NCBI GenBank assembly: GCA_025056865.1
Contig: JANWVO010000002.1
Span: forward strand, 124,001 to 188,000
Length of the DNA stretch: 64,000 nt
Direction: 5' to 3'
Origin: Bryobacteraceae bacterium
GTDB lineage: Bacteria > Acidobacteriota > Terriglobia > Bryobacterales > Bryobacteraceae
Shown here: positions 53,880 through 62,686 of the stretch, in pieces
How positions within the stretch are numbered: the first letter of the stretch is position 1
Layout of the letters: the number at the start of each line of letters is the position of its first letter
Notes under the pieces: generated by a model
The model's database searches: none
Told to the model about the DNA's origin: nothing
Seen by the model: the letters and a program-made list of their open reading frames with translations, nothing else
Made by a program: the position numbers and the translations under genes

Positions 53880-55396
53880 TATGCCCCGCAGCACTTCTTG
53901 TACTTCTTCCCGCTGCCGCAGGGGCAGGGGTCGTTCCGGCCCACCTTCTGGCTCTTCGCCGGCCCGGGCCGCCCGGCCAGGCCTTCCTCGGGCTCGGCGT
54001 CCTCCTCCGGGAAGAACACGGGCCGGTAGCCTTCGCGCTCCAGCCTCATGTCGAGGGCCGAGGCAACGACGTCCTCCTCGTGGTCCGTCAGGCCCCCGGC
54101 GCGCTCGGCGATCCGCTCGAACAGCCGCCGCACGCTCTTCGGCGTCGTCTCGTGCCGCACCGCCAGCGCGTAGCTGAACAGCGCGTCCTCGCGCAGGTCC
54201 TCGTTCTGGAAGAACGGGACCAGCTCGATGGCCAGCTCTTCGGCCGGCAGCACGCCGACGGCGCGGATGGCCTCCCGCGCCACGTCCGGATCAGGATCCT
54301 TGAGCCCCGCAGCGATCTGGCGCAGGTAGCGCCGGTCGCGCAGCCGCCACATCGCTTCCAGCGCGGCGGCCCGCGTCTCCTTCCGCTCCCACGCCTCCTC
54401 GGCGGCGCGGCGCACCTCCAGGCCCGCGTCCGGCTCGGCCAGCGCCACCAGCGCCCCGCTCCACTCCTCGGCCGGGCGCGCGCGGTCGCGCAGTACCTCG
54501 TTCAGCAGCGCGAACACCTCGGGATCCGCGCCGCAGGCCGACAGGCCGCGCAGCGCCTCGCCGCGCACGCGCGGGTCGGCATCCTCGCGCGCCGTCTTCA
54601 GCAGCCGGCGGCGGACCGTCTCGTCCAGCTCCTCGTCCGCGAAGCTGCGCGCGGCGCGGGCGCGGAACTCCGCGTCCGGGTGGTCGAGGAATTCCACAAG
54701 CTCCGCGTGGGAGAGGTGGTCGAACAGCGGCGGCGCCTGCTCGGGATATTGCGGCAGGATGTCAAAGGGTTCGGGCTCCTCGCGCGGCTCCTGCTTCTCG
54801 AGCGCCTCGATGGCCTCCTCCAGCGCCTTCCGCTCGTGGCGCGCGCTGTCGCCGGGCGGCAGCGCGGCCAACGCTTCGCGCAGCGCCGGCAGCAGCTCCG
54901 CGTCGCGGCACAGCGAGGCGCACAGCGCGCCTTCGTAAGGGTCCTGCCCGATCCTCTCCGCCACCAGCCCGCGGATGCGGGGGTGCGGCACGCCCAGCGA
55001 GGCGAGCACGAACAGCACATCGGGTCGCTCGTCCTCCGGCGCCGCTTCGTAGGCCTCCAGCAGCGGCTCCACGGCAGCCGCGCCCAGTTCGTGGAAGGCC
55101 TCCACCAGCTCATCGGGCACGCCCTCGCGGGCGTTGCGCAGCAGGTCCAGGTAGAACGGCAGCGCGCGCGGCGAGCGCAGGGCGCGGTACAGGTCGAAGA
55201 CCTGTTCCGTCAGGTCCGCCACCGCCTCCTCGCGGGGAGGTTGCGCCAGGAATTTTTCCAGCGCATCGAGCGTCTCCTCCGGGCGCGCCAGCAGGGAGCG
55301 GATGAGCCGCTGGTCGAAGCCGATGCGTCCGCGCTCCGCCTCTTCCAGAAGGCGGAGCGCCGGGGTCTGGCCGTATTGTTCAGGCAGGATCAGCAT
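53879..55396 (-). CDS. HEAT-repeat protein with C-terminal SEC-C motif
   Basis: 505 residues. The body is a chain of alpha-helical HEAT-type repeats rich in acidic residues (for example [48 protein letters not shown]), expected to form a solenoid for protein binding. The last 22 residues carry [13 protein letters not shown] and are the same as the SecA tail in this window. The SEC-C zinc module binds SecB or ribosomes in SecA; here it may bring the HEAT solenoid to the ribosome or export site. It follows rplI after 69 nt with a strong hairpin in between, and it has no visible ribosome-binding site. Confidence 0.85.
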   Translation of the reverse strand: MLILPEQYGQTPALRLLEEAERGRIGFDQRLIRSLLARPEETLDALEKFLAQPPREEAVADLTEQVFDLYRALRSPRALPFYLDLLRNAREGVPDELVEAFHELGAAAVEPLLEAYEAAPEDERPDVLFVLASLGVPHPRIRGLVAERIGQDPYEGALCASLCRDAELLPALREALAALPPGDSARHERKALEEAIEALEKQEPREEPEPFDILPQYPEQAPPLFDHLSHAELVEFLDHPDAEFRARAARSFADEELDETVRRRLLKTAREDADPRVRGEALRGLSACGADPEVFALLNEVLRDRARPAEEWSGALVALAEPDAGLEVRRAAEEAWERKETRAAALEAMWRLRDRRYLRQIAAGLKDPDPDVAREAIRAVGVLPAEELAIELVPFFQNEDLREDALFSYALAVRHETTPKSVRRLFERIAERAGGLTDHEEDVVASALDMRLEREGYRPVFFPEEDAEPEEGLAGRPGPAKSQKVGRNDPCPCGSGKKYKKCCGA

Positions 55397-55410
55397 GTCG
55401 GAACAGGCAA

Positions 55411-55434
55411 GGGGCGGCGCCGATGCGCCGCCCC
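55411..55434 (-). terminator. 10-bp perfect hairpin between rplI and the HEAT/SEC-C gene
   Basis: GGGGCGGCGC and GCGCCGCCCC form a perfect 10-bp stem with a 4-nt loop, followed by TTGCC on the minus strand, 32 nt after the rplI stop. It is likely to be a partial terminator that lowers expression of the downstream gene. Confidence 0.55.
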
Positions 55435-55465
55435 GGCTGGAGGAAGGATCGAACGGAGAGAAGAA

Positions 55466-55918
55466 CTACTCGGTCTCTTCCCTGTTGACGTTGACCGTGA
55501 TCTCGACGCTCACCTCGCGGTGCAGCCGCAGCGTCACCCTGTGCTCGCCGAGCGTCTTGATCGGGTGGTCGAGAATGATCTTGCGGCGGTCGATCTGGTA
55601 GCCCTGCTTCTCGAGCAGTTCGGCGATGTCCTTGGCGGTGACGGATCCGAACAGTTGGTCGGCCTCGCCGGCCTTCTGCGTGGTGGTCAGCACGAGGCCC
55701 GCCAGCATCTTCGCCAGTTCCTCGGCCGCGGCCTTCTCCTTCGCCTCGCGGCGCAGCGCCGCCTGCCGCTCCTGCTCGACGATCTTGCGGTTGGCCTCCG
55801 TGGCCGGCACGGCCAGCCGCCGCGGCAGCAGGTAGTTGCGGGCGAAGCCGTCGGCCACCTTCACCACCTGGCCGCGCGAGCCCAGTTTTTCGATGTCTTC
55901 ACGAAGGATGACTTCCAT
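55466..55918 (-). CDS. rplI: Ribosomal protein bL9
   Basis: 150 residues. MEVILREDIEKLGSRGQVVKVADGFARNYLLP (named by ends) is the L9 N-terminal domain signature, followed by the long connecting helix and the C-terminal rRNA-binding domain. It begins 3 nt after the rpsR stop. Confidence 0.97.
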   Translation of the reverse strand: MEVILREDIEKLGSRGQVVKVADGFARNYLLPRRLAVPATEANRKIVEQERQAALRREAKEKAAAEELAKMLAGLVLTTTQKAGEADQLFGSVTAKDIAELLEKQGYQIDRRKIILDHPIKTLGEHRVTLRLHREVSVEITVNVNREETE

Positions 55919-55921
55919 CGC

Positions 55922-56236
55922 TCACTTCTCCTTCTCGACGGATCCCACGAAGGGCAGCAGCGCCATCACGCGGGCGATCTTGATCGCTTCGGTGATGCGG
56001 CGCTGGTTCTGCGCGTTCAGGCCCGAGATGCGGCGCGGAATGATCTTGCCGCGCTCGGTGAGGAACTGCGACAGGAGCTTGACGTCCTTGTAGTCGATGT
56101 AGTCGATCTTCTCCAGGCAGATCCGGTCGACCTTCTTGCGCCGGAAATACTGCCTCTTGCCGGTGGCGATGGCCTTGTCGGTGCCAGTGGGCTTCTGGCT
56201 GGCCGCGATGGGGCGTCCGCTTTTCTGGTCTGCCAT
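55922..56236 (-). CDS. rpsR: Ribosomal protein bS18
   Basis: 104 residues with a longer N-terminal extension than many S18 proteins. The core [22 protein letters not shown] and [20 protein letters not shown] (named by ends) is diagnostic. S18 pairs with S6 on the 30S platform, and the two genes are adjacent here (23 nt apart). The ssb gene that often separates rpsF and rpsR is missing. Confidence 0.97.
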   Translation of the reverse strand: MADQKSGRPIAASQKPTGTDKAIATGKRQYFRRKKVDRICLEKIDYIDYKDVKLLSQFLTERGKIIPRRISGLNAQNQRRITEAIKIARVMALLPFVGSVEKEK

Positions 56237-56259
56237 GGCTTTCTATCTCCCTCCTCTCC

Positions 56260-56712
56260 TCAGGCTTGCTCTCCGGCTGCCGGGGCGGGCTCGGCCGGGG
56301 CGGGCGCGCCCGGCATCGGCGGCGCCGGCGCCGCCGGCACTGCGGCCGCAGGCTGCGCGGCGGGCCGCTTCCGGGCGCGCTTCTCGCGCTGCTTCGTCTT
56401 CTTCGCCAGCTTCTTCAGCTTCTCGTCGATGCGCACCGTCACCCACCGCATCACCATGTCGGTGACGCGCATGCGGTGCTCGATCTCCTGCACCGGCTCC
56501 GGCGACGACGTGAACTGGATGAGCACGTAGTAGCCCTCGGTGAACTTGTTGATCCGGTAGGCGAGCTTGCGCTTGCCCCACTTGTCCACCTTGTCGATGG
56601 TTCCGCCGGCGGCGGTGATGATGCCCTTGATCTGCTCGATGTAGGCATCGATCTGCTCTTCCGGCGTGTCCGGTTCCACGATGAAGAATTCCTCGTACGT
56701 CCTCTTCGTCAT
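56260..56712 (-). CDS. rpsF: Ribosomal protein bS6
   Basis: 150 residues from ATG 56712, which overlaps the pth stop by 4 nt. The S6 core (YEEFFIVEPDTPEEQID, WGKRKLAYRINKFTEGYYVL, named by ends) is followed by a lysine/arginine-rich stretch (KKTKQREKRARKR) and an Ala/Pro-rich tail of about 35 residues that is not part of the conserved domain and is probably unstructured. Confidence 0.96.
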   Translation of the reverse strand: MTKRTYEEFFIVEPDTPEEQIDAYIEQIKGIITAAGGTIDKVDKWGKRKLAYRINKFTEGYYVLIQFTSSPEPVQEIEHRMRVTDMVMRWVTVRIDEKLKKLAKKTKQREKRARKRPAAQPAAAVPAAPAPPMPGAPAPAEPAPAAGEQA

Positions 56713-57311
56713 TCTTCCTCTCTGTTCTTTCCGGGGGCGCGGCGGTTGTAAGCCGCCATGGCCTTCTCGACGCCCTCGGTGATGACGGACTCGGCCGCGG
56801 CGCTTGCCTCGTCCAGCAGCCGGTCCAGTTCCTCTCTCTGCCCGCTCCGGAATGGAGTGAGCACGAACTTCGCGCCATCGCGGACCTCGTGGCCCGGATG
56901 GATGCCCAGCCGGAGCCGGGCGAAATCCTGCCGGCCCAGGCAGCGGATGATGTCTTCGACTCCGTGGTGGCCGCCGGCGGAGCCTTTCGGGCGGATCCGG
57001 AGGCTCAGCCAGGGCAGGTCCAGGTCGTCGTAGATCACCAGCAGCCGCTCGGGCCCGAGTTCGAGCTTTTCGAGCAGCCCCTTCACCGCCTGGCCGCTCA
57101 GGTTCATGAACGTCTGCGGCTTGGCCAGCAGGACCGTGCGGCCGCCGATCCGGCCCTGCCCGACCAGCGCGCGGCACTCGTACCGGCTGAGCCGGATCGA
57201 GTGGCGGCCCGCCAGCCGGTCCACGGTGAGGAAACCGAGATTATGCGGCGTCCATTCGTATTCGGGCCCGGGGTTGCCGAGCCCCACCACAAGCATCTCG
57301 ATTTCCGCCAT
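56709..57311 (-). CDS. pth: Peptidyl-tRNA hydrolase
   Basis: 200 residues. The enzyme releases tRNA from prematurely dropped peptidyl-tRNA. GLGNPGPEYEWTPHNLGF contains the catalytic His23 and substrate Asn, LLAKPQTFMNLSG and VIYDDLDLP carry the other conserved residues, and GSAGGHHGVEDII completes the signature. It begins 21 nt after rplY, the common rplY-pth arrangement, and overlaps rpsF by 4 nt. Confidence 0.96.
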   Translation of the reverse strand: MAEIEMLVVGLGNPGPEYEWTPHNLGFLTVDRLAGRHSIRLSRYECRALVGQGRIGGRTVLLAKPQTFMNLSGQAVKGLLEKLELGPERLLVIYDDLDLPWLSLRIRPKGSAGGHHGVEDIIRCLGRQDFARLRLGIHPGHEVRDGAKFVLTPFRSGQREELDRLLDEASAAAESVITEGVEKAMAAYNRRAPGKNREEE

Positions 57312-57332
57312 GACATGCCGGCAGGCGCAGCG

Positions 57333-57995
57333 TTACTTCTTCTTCTCGCCGCCCTCCTCTTCCTTCTTGCCTTTCTTGACGACCTCGGGTTCGGCCGGCG
57401 CGGCCGCCTCGGCGGCTTCCACCGCCACCGAGCCGCGCGTCGCCACGACATGCGAAATCACAAGGTCCGGCGGGCTGAGCAGCTTCATCGAGCCGCTCAG
57501 CGGGATGTCGCCGGCGCGCAGGCTCTGGCCGATGCGCAGGTGCGTCACATCGACGGTGAAGTGCTCGGGGATCTCCTCGGGCAGGCACTCGATCTCGATT
57601 TCGCGGCTGATGATCTCGTGCAGGCCGCCCTGCTCCTTCACGCCGCGCGGGTCGCCCACCGTGTGCACGGGCACCTTCACATGCAGGCGCTTGGTCAGGT
57701 CGATGCGCTTCAGGTCGACGTGCAGCAGGTTGCTCTTGACGGGGTCCAGTTGCCAGTCGACGACCATGACGGGCGTCGTCTCGACGCCCTGGATGTCGAG
57801 GTTGAAGATGGTGTTGACGCCGGAGGAAGAGTGGAGAATCTTTTCGATCTCCTTCGGGCTGACGCTGACCGCCACCGATTCCCTGCCGGCGCCGTAGACG
57901 ACCGCCGGGATCCGCATCCGCGCGCGCAGGCGCCGGGCTTCATTCTTGCCCCGCGTGGCGCGCGGCTCGGCGGCGATGGTGATGTCCTTTCTCAT
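57333..57995 (-). CDS. rplY: Ribosomal protein bL25 (CTC/TL5 form)
   Basis: 220 residues, the long two-domain form: an N-terminal L25 domain that binds 5S rRNA (RGKNEARRLRARMRIPAVVYG, named by ends) and a C-terminal TL5-type beta domain (VHTVGDPRGVKEQGGLHE, LPEEIPEHFTVDV). The tail is Lys/Glu-rich (KKGKKEEEGGEKKK). It begins 21 nt after prs. Confidence 0.95.
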   Translation of the reverse strand: MRKDITIAAEPRATRGKNEARRLRARMRIPAVVYGAGRESVAVSVSPKEIEKILHSSSGVNTIFNLDIQGVETTPVMVVDWQLDPVKSNLLHVDLKRIDLTKRLHVKVPVHTVGDPRGVKEQGGLHEIISREIEIECLPEEIPEHFTVDVTHLRIGQSLRAGDIPLSGSMKLLSPPDLVISHVVATRGSVAVEAAEAAAPAEPEVVKKGKKEEEGGEKKK

Positions 57996-58016
57996 AACGC
58001 TGCTCCTGTCCTTGTC

Positions 58017-58964
58017 TCAGACAAATAAACTGCTCACCGATGTGGCTTCGTGGATGCTCTGAATGGCCTTGGCCAACAGCGGGGCCACGGAAAGAACCTT
58101 GATGCGGCTGCACGCCTTCGCCTCTTCGCGCAGGGGGATGGAATCCGACACGATCACCTCGCGCAGCCGCGAGCGTTCGATGTTGTCGATCGCGGGCCCG
58201 GAAAGAATGGGGTGGGTGGCGCAGGCGGTGACGCTGGCCGCGCCGGCCTCCAGCAGCGCGTCGCTGGACTTGCCGAGCGTGCCGGCGGTGTCGATGAGGT
58301 CGTCCACCAGCAGGCAGTCGAGGCCGCGGACGTCGCCGATGATGTTCATGACTTCGCTTTCGTTGGGCCGCTCGCGGCGCTTGTCGATGATGGCGAGCGG
58401 CGCATCGAGGCGCTTGGCGAAGGCGCGGGCGCGCTCGACGCCGCCGGCGTCGGGCGAGACGACGATCAGCCGCGAGAGGTCGTAGTTGCGCCGGACGTAG
58501 TCGATCATCACGGGCGCGGCGAAGAGGTGGTCGACCGGGATGTCGAAGAAGCCCTGGATCTGGGCGGCGTGCAGGTCGAGCGTGAGCAGGCGGTTGGCGC
58601 CGGCGCGCTCGAGCATGCTGGCGATGACCTTGGCCGAGATCGGCACGCGCGGGCGGTCCTTGCGGTCCTGGCGGGCGTAGCCGTAGTAAGGCATCACCGC
58701 GGTGATGCGGTCCGCCGAGGCGCGCTTGAGCGCGTCGATCATCAGGATCAGCTCCATCAGGTGGCGGTCGGCGGGCGGGCAGGTGGGCTGGATGACGAAG
58801 ACATCGGCGCCGCGGACGTTCTCGGTGATCTGCACCCAGATCTCGCCGTCGGAGAAGGTCTTGACGGTGGCTCCGGCCAGCGGCATGCCGAGCTCGCGGC
58901 AGATGGCCTGCGCCAGGGCCGGGTTGGCGTTGCCGCTCAGGATTTTGAAACGGTCACTGTTCAT
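58017..58964 (-). CDS. prs: Ribose-phosphate pyrophosphokinase
   Basis: 315 residues, the normal length. The enzyme makes PRPP from ribose-5-phosphate and ATP, feeding purine, pyrimidine, histidine and tryptophan synthesis. Seen: [10 protein letters not shown], the [12 protein letters not shown] metal site, and the PRPP loop [13 protein letters not shown]. The start overlaps the ispE end by 11 nt. It lies in the same run as apt, which uses PRPP. Confidence 0.97.
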   Translation of the reverse strand: MNSDRFKILSGNANPALAQAICRELGMPLAGATVKTFSDGEIWVQITENVRGADVFVIQPTCPPADRHLMELILMIDALKRASADRITAVMPYYGYARQDRKDRPRVPISAKVIASMLERAGANRLLTLDLHAAQIQGFFDIPVDHLFAAPVMIDYVRRNYDLSRLIVVSPDAGGVERARAFAKRLDAPLAIIDKRRERPNESEVMNIIGDVRGLDCLLVDDLIDTAGTLGKSSDALLEAGAASVTACATHPILSGPAIDNIERSRLREVIVSDSIPLREEAKACSRIKVLSVAPLLAKAIQSIHEATSVSSLFV

Positions 58965-59916
58965 CTCTCACGTACCGGCTTCGGGGCGGCCACGTTCCCG
59001 CAACCACATGCTCCCGCAAACTGTCGCAGATCCGCGCGCGGTATTGCCGGCGCGAAACGAACGTTGTCGAGAAAACTTTGAGAGGTTCCGTGGAGAACTG
59101 CGGAAGGGCTCCCTGAAGCTTGGCCCGGTCCGGAAACACCCCGAAGAGTGCTGCCCCGCTGCCGGAGAGCCGCGCAGACTGGGCCCCGAGCCGTTCGAGT
59201 TTCCTCTTCCACCGCTTCAGCTCCGGATGGAGCCGGAACACGGCGGCCTCGAAGTCGTTCTCTGCGCCGGAGAGATACTCCCCTCGCCAGACAAACGACT
59301 GGAAAACATCCAGTTTACGGAACTCCACGGGGGAAGTCAATTCGGGCCGCCCCAGGGCGCGATAGGCTTCCGCCGTGGACACATGCAGGGGAGGCATCAG
59401 GACGAGCACCGGATGGCGCGGCGCCTCGGGCAGCGGATACAGCTCTTCGCCGCGGCCGAGGCCGAGTGCGGTGCCGCCGTAGAGGAAGAAGGGCACGTCG
59501 CTGCCGAGCGAGGCGGCCATTTCGTGCAGCCGCTGCGGGCCGGGGCCGCGCCCGGTGAGCGGCCCGAGGGCGAGCAGCACGGCGGCCGCGTTGGCGGAGC
59601 CGCCGCCGAGTCCGGCGCCCATCGGGATCCGCTTGTCGAGCCGCAGCCGCAGGCGGCCGCGCACGCGCTCGCTTTCGCAGAACAGGCGCGCGGCGCGCAG
59701 CACGAGGTTGTCCGGGATGGCGAGCGGATCGTCGAGTTCGATTTCGAGCCCGCGGCGCGCGGGCGTGAATTCGAGCGTGATCCGGTCGGCCAGCCCGATG
59801 GTCTGGAACACGGTGCGCAGCTCGTGGTAGCCGTCCTGCCTGCGCCCGAGCACTTTCAGGCTGAGGTTCACCTTCGCGAAGGAAGGGACGGCGGCACGGC
59901 GCGGGGCCATGTTCAC
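58954..59916 (-). CDS. ispE: 4-diphosphocytidyl-2-C-methyl-D-erythritol kinase
   Basis: 320 residues. IspE phosphorylates CDP-methylerythritol in the MEP isoprenoid pathway. Features: [20 protein letters not shown] near the start, the GHMP ATP loop [15 protein letters not shown], and [12 protein letters not shown] near the end. The ispE-prs order is common. The start at 59916 overlaps the apt stop by 4 nt; ATG 59910 is an alternative. Confidence 0.96.
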   Translation of the reverse strand: MNMAPRRAAVPSFAKVNLSLKVLGRRQDGYHELRTVFQTIGLADRITLEFTPARRGLEIELDDPLAIPDNLVLRAARLFCESERVRGRLRLRLDKRIPMGAGLGGGSANAAAVLLALGPLTGRGPGPQRLHEMAASLGSDVPFFLYGGTALGLGRGEELYPLPEAPRHPVLVLMPPLHVSTAEAYRALGRPELTSPVEFRKLDVFQSFVWRGEYLSGAENDFEAAVFRLHPELKRWKRKLERLGAQSARLSGSGAALFGVFPDRAKLQGALPQFSTEPLKVFSTTFVSRRQYRARICDSLREHVVAGTWPPRSRYVRDEQ

Positions 59917-60434
59917 TTCTCGTAGTGGAGCAGGGAGAAGACCTCGTAGCCGGCGAGCTTTTCGCGGCCCCTGAGGAAGTCGAGCTCGACGAGGAAGCCG
60001 AGCCCGGCCACGACGCCGCCGAGCTTTTCCACCAGCTTTGCCACGGCGGCGGCGGTGCCGCCGGTGGCGAGGACGTCATCGATGATGAGGACGCGCTGTC
60101 CGGGGGCGATGGCGTCCTTGTGCATCTGGAGGCTGTCGGTGCCGTATTCGAGCTGGTATTCGACGCTGACGGTTTCCGCGGGGAGCTTGCCGGGCTTGCG
60201 CACGGGGACGAAGCCTGCGCCAAGGGCGTAGGCCATGGCGGGAGCGAAGAAGAAGCCGCGGGCCTCGACGCCGACGACGAGGTCGACCTGCGTGCCGTTG
60301 TAGTGGGCCTTGAGCGCGTCGATGGTTTCGCGCCAGCCGCGCGGGTCCTTGAGCAGCGTGGTGATGTCGTAGAAGTTGATGCCGGGCTTGGGGAAGTCCG
60401 GCACTTCGCGGATGAGGGACTTGAGGTCGAGCAT
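59913..60434 (-). CDS. apt: Adenine phosphoribosyltransferase
   Basis: 173 residues from ATG 60434. Apt salvages adenine to AMP using [24 protein letters not shown] and the PRPP-binding [14 protein letters not shown] are diagnostic. No Shine-Dalgarno precedes the ATG (CCTCCTCTGCCC lies there), so translation may rely on coupling with acyP, whose stop is 14 nt upstream. Confidence 0.95.
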   Translation of the reverse strand: MLDLKSLIREVPDFPKPGINFYDITTLLKDPRGWRETIDALKAHYNGTQVDLVVGVEARGFFFAPAMAYALGAGFVPVRKPGKLPAETVSVEYQLEYGTDSLQMHKDAIAPGQRVLIIDDVLATGGTAAAVAKLVEKLGGVVAGLGFLVELDFLRGREKLAGYEVFSLLHYEK

Positions 60435-60448
60435 GGGCAGAGGAGGAA

Positions 60449-60736
60449 CTAGCTGCGGATCGTGAATCCACTTGATTGTAACAAAGGCGCTTCTCGCTCC
60501 TCGACGTGCCGCACATCGCTGAACCGCGGCCCCTGCCGCAGGCGCATGGCGAACTCGTCGAGCTGCTCCGGGCTGCCGCAGGCGTAGACTTCGACGCTGC
60601 CGTCGTCGCAGTTGCGGACCCAGCCGGTGACGCCGATCTGCGAGGCCCACTGCTGGGCGAACCACCGGTAGCCGACGCCCTGCACGCGCCCCTTGACGAT
60701 GAACCGCCGCGCCTGCTTCGGCGACTGCTTCGCCAT
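60449..60736 (-). CDS. acyP: Acylphosphatase
   Basis: 95 residues from ATG 60736. [18 protein letters not shown] carries the catalytic Arg, and [13 protein letters not shown] the catalytic Asn. The enzyme hydrolyses acyl phosphates in the cytoplasm. An in-frame ATG at 60745 overlaps the -10-like GATAAT itself, so 60736, which lies 7 nt after GATAAT, is preferred. It heads the minus-strand housekeeping run and is divergent from hemB with only 49 nt between. Confidence 0.93.
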   Translation of the reverse strand: MAKQSPKQARRFIVKGRVQGVGYRWFAQQWASQIGVTGWVRNCDDGSVEVYACGSPEQLDEFAMRLRQGPRFSDVRHVEEREAPLLQSSGFTIRS

Positions 60737-60743
60737 GCCTTCC

Positions 60744-60749
60744 ATTATC
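60744..60749 (-). promoter_or_regulatory. -10-like GATAAT 7 nt before acyP
   Basis: GATAAT on the minus strand (5 of 6 consensus positions) is followed by GGAAGGC and the ATG. It lies back-to-back with the hemB -10, 21 nt away. Confidence 0.45.
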
Positions 60750-60770
60750 TCCGCGCGGCGGCGGCGCAGG

Positions 60771-60776
60771 TACAAT
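60771..60776 (+). promoter_or_regulatory. -10-like TACAAT 9 nt before hemB
   Basis: TACAAT (5 of 6 consensus positions) is followed by CAGGGTGTC and the ATG at 60786. The expected transcript would begin within about 3 nt of the start codon. Confidence 0.5.
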
Positions 60777-60785
60777 CAGGGTGTC

Positions 60786-61763
60786 ATGCCCTTTCCGGTC
60801 CACCGCATGCGCAGGATGCGCGCCAGCGAGCCGCTGCGGCGGCTGGTGCGCGAGACGACGCTGGAGCCCGACGACCTGGTGCTGCCGCTGTTCGTCACCG
60901 AGGGCGAGCGGGTGCGGAACCCGATCTCCTCGATGCCGGGCAACTTCCAGCTTTCGATCGACGAGCTGGTGAAGGAGTGCGCCGGGTGCGTGGAGCTGGG
61001 GCTGGGCGGCGTGATCCTGTTCGGCATTCCCGCGCACAAGGACGAGCAGGCGAGCGAAGCCTACCGCGAAGACGGCATCGTGCAGCGGGCGGTGCGGGCG
61101 CTGAAGGAGCGTTACCCGGAGCTGGTGGTGATCACCGACGTCTGCAACTGCGAGTACACGAGCCATGGCCACTGCGGGAAGGTGGCGGGCGGCGACGTGG
61201 ACAACGATGCGACGCTCGAATGGCTGGCGCGGACGGCGGTGAGCCACGCGCGGGCGGGCGCCGACATCGTCGCCCCGTCGGACATGATGGACGGGCGCGT
61301 GGCCGCGATCCGGCGGGCGCTGGATGAGGCGGGCTTCGCGAAGACGCCGGTCCTCAGCTACGCGGCCAAGTACGCGAGCGTCTTCTATGGGCCGTTCCGC
61401 GAGGCGGCCGAGAGCGCGCCGCAGTTCGGCGACCGGCGCAGCTACCAGATGGATCCGCCCAATGCGCGCGAGGCGATGCGGGAGATCGCGCTCGACATCG
61501 AGGAGGGGGCGGACATGATCATGGTGAAGCCGGCGATGCCGTATCTCGACATCCTGCGCATGGCGCGGGACCGCTTCGACGTGCCGCTGGCCGCCTATCA
61601 GGTATCGGGCGAATTCGCGATGATCAAGGCTGCCGCGGCGAACGGGTGGCTGGACGAGCCGCGCGCGATGATGGAGTCGCTGACCGCCATCCGGCGCGCC
61701 GGAGCGGACGTGATCCTGACGTATTTTGCGCGCGAGGCGGCGCGGCTGCTGCGGCAGGGCTGA
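60786..61763 (+). CDS. hemB: Delta-aminolevulinic acid dehydratase (porphobilinogen synthase)
   Basis: 325 residues from ATG 60786. HemB condenses two 5-aminolevulinates to porphobilinogen in heme synthesis. The active-site zinc cysteines are present (C120, C122, C130 in [14 protein letters not shown]), marking a zinc-dependent enzyme, and Schiff-base lysines lie in SYAAKYAS and [11 protein letters not shown]. The longer frame starting at 60693 is rejected because it crosses acyP and the promoter. First gene of the plus-strand block; its coding strand is strongly G-rich, unlike plus-strand genes before 47 kb. Confidence 0.97.
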   Translation: MPFPVHRMRRMRASEPLRRLVRETTLEPDDLVLPLFVTEGERVRNPISSMPGNFQLSIDELVKECAGCVELGLGGVILFGIPAHKDEQASEAYREDGIVQRAVRALKERYPELVVITDVCNCEYTSHGHCGKVAGGDVDNDATLEWLARTAVSHARAGADIVAPSDMMDGRVAAIRRALDEAGFAKTPVLSYAAKYASVFYGPFREAAESAPQFGDRRSYQMDPPNAREAMREIALDIEEGADMIMVKPAMPYLDILRMARDRFDVPLAAYQVSGEFAMIKAAAANGWLDEPRAMMESLTAIRRAGADVILTYFAREAARLLRQG

Positions 61764-61765
61764 GG

Positions 61766-61785
61766 CGGCCGGGAAGGGGCGGCCG
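61766..61785 (+). terminator. Candidate hairpin after hemB
   Basis: CGGCCG repeats as an inverted pair around an 8-nt loop, 2 nt after the hemB stop. There is no T-run. Weak evidence. Confidence 0.3.
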
Positions 61786-61847
61786 TTCGAGACACGGGGA
61801 TCCGAATCCCGGCGCGGGACTGCGGAAGGCGGGGCCGCCGCCTGTGA

Positions 61848-61853
61848 TATGTT
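61848..61853 (+). promoter_or_regulatory. -10-like TATGTT before the transketolase N-terminal gene
   Basis: TATGTT ends 10 nt before the ATG at 61864. No Shine-Dalgarno is visible, so this may also be a near-leaderless start. Confidence 0.35.
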
Positions 61854-61863
61854 AGTAGCTTCC

Positions 61864-62685
61864 ATGGAACGCACGAAAGACCCCGCTGCGCTTGCGTCGA
61901 TCTGCAAGCAGATCCGCCGCCACATCATCACGATGACCGGAGCTGCGAAGAGCGGCCATCCGGGCGGCTCGCTTTCGGCGGTCGAGATTGTCGTGACGCT
62001 CTATTGGGACGTGATGCGCCACGACCCGGCGCGGCCTGACTGGCCGGACCGCGACCGCTTCATTCTTTCCAAGGGCCACGCGGCTCCGGTGCTGTATGCG
62101 GCGCTGGCCGAGTGCGGCTACACGCCGAAGGAGACGCTGAACACGCTGCGCAAGCTCGGCTCGATCTACCAGGGGCATCCGGACAAGCGGTTCATACCGG
62201 CGCTGGAGGCCTCGACGGGTTCGCTGGGCGAGGGGTTGAGCGTCGGCATCGGCATGGCGCTGGCGGCGCGGCTGGACGGGCGGGACTACCGCACGTACGT
62301 GCTGCTGGGCGACGGCGAGATCCAGGAGGGCCAGATCTGGGAGGCGGCGATGTTCGCCTCGTTCCACAAGGTGGACAACGTCTGCGCCATCGTCGACTAC
62401 AACAAGCTGCAACTGGACGGCTTCGTGAAGGAGATCATGGACCTGGAGCCGCTGGCGGACAAGTGGCGCGCCTTCGGCTGGCATGTGATCGAGCTGGACG
62501 GTCATGACATTCCCGCGTTGCAGAAGGCGTTCGCCGAAGCCGCCTCGGTGAAGGGGAAGCCGACGGTGCTGATTGCGCATACGGTGAAGGGCAAGGGCGT
62601 GAGCTTCATGGAGAACAGCCCGAAGTACCACGGCGTCGCGCCCACCCCCGAAGAAGTGGAACTCGCCCTGAAGGAGCTTGCCTGA
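61864..62685 (+). CDS. Transketolase, N-terminal subunit
   Basis: 273 residues from ATG 61864 (ATG 61849 is possible). The thiamine-diphosphate domain is clear: [33 protein letters not shown], the [15 protein letters not shown] ThDP motif and IVDYNKLQ. It forms an enzyme only with the C-terminal subunit encoded next. Transketolase moves two-carbon units in the pentose phosphate pathway; two-gene forms are common in bacteria and archaea. Confidence 0.95.
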   Translation: MERTKDPAALASICKQIRRHIITMTGAAKSGHPGGSLSAVEIVVTLYWDVMRHDPARPDWPDRDRFILSKGHAAPVLYAALAECGYTPKETLNTLRKLGSIYQGHPDKRFIPALEASTGSLGEGLSVGIGMALAARLDGRDYRTYVLLGDGEIQEGQIWEAAMFASFHKVDNVCAIVDYNKLQLDGFVKEIMDLEPLADKWRAFGWHVIELDGHDIPALQKAFAEAASVKGKPTVLIAHTVKGKGVSFMENSPKYHGVAPTPEEVELALKELA

Positions 62686-62686
62686 G

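Noticed and set aside
53797-61863. DnaA-box cluster expected if the skew reversal is the origin itself
   Set aside because: No TTATCCACA-like sites were noticed in the intergenic gaps of this interval, so no oriC is annotated.
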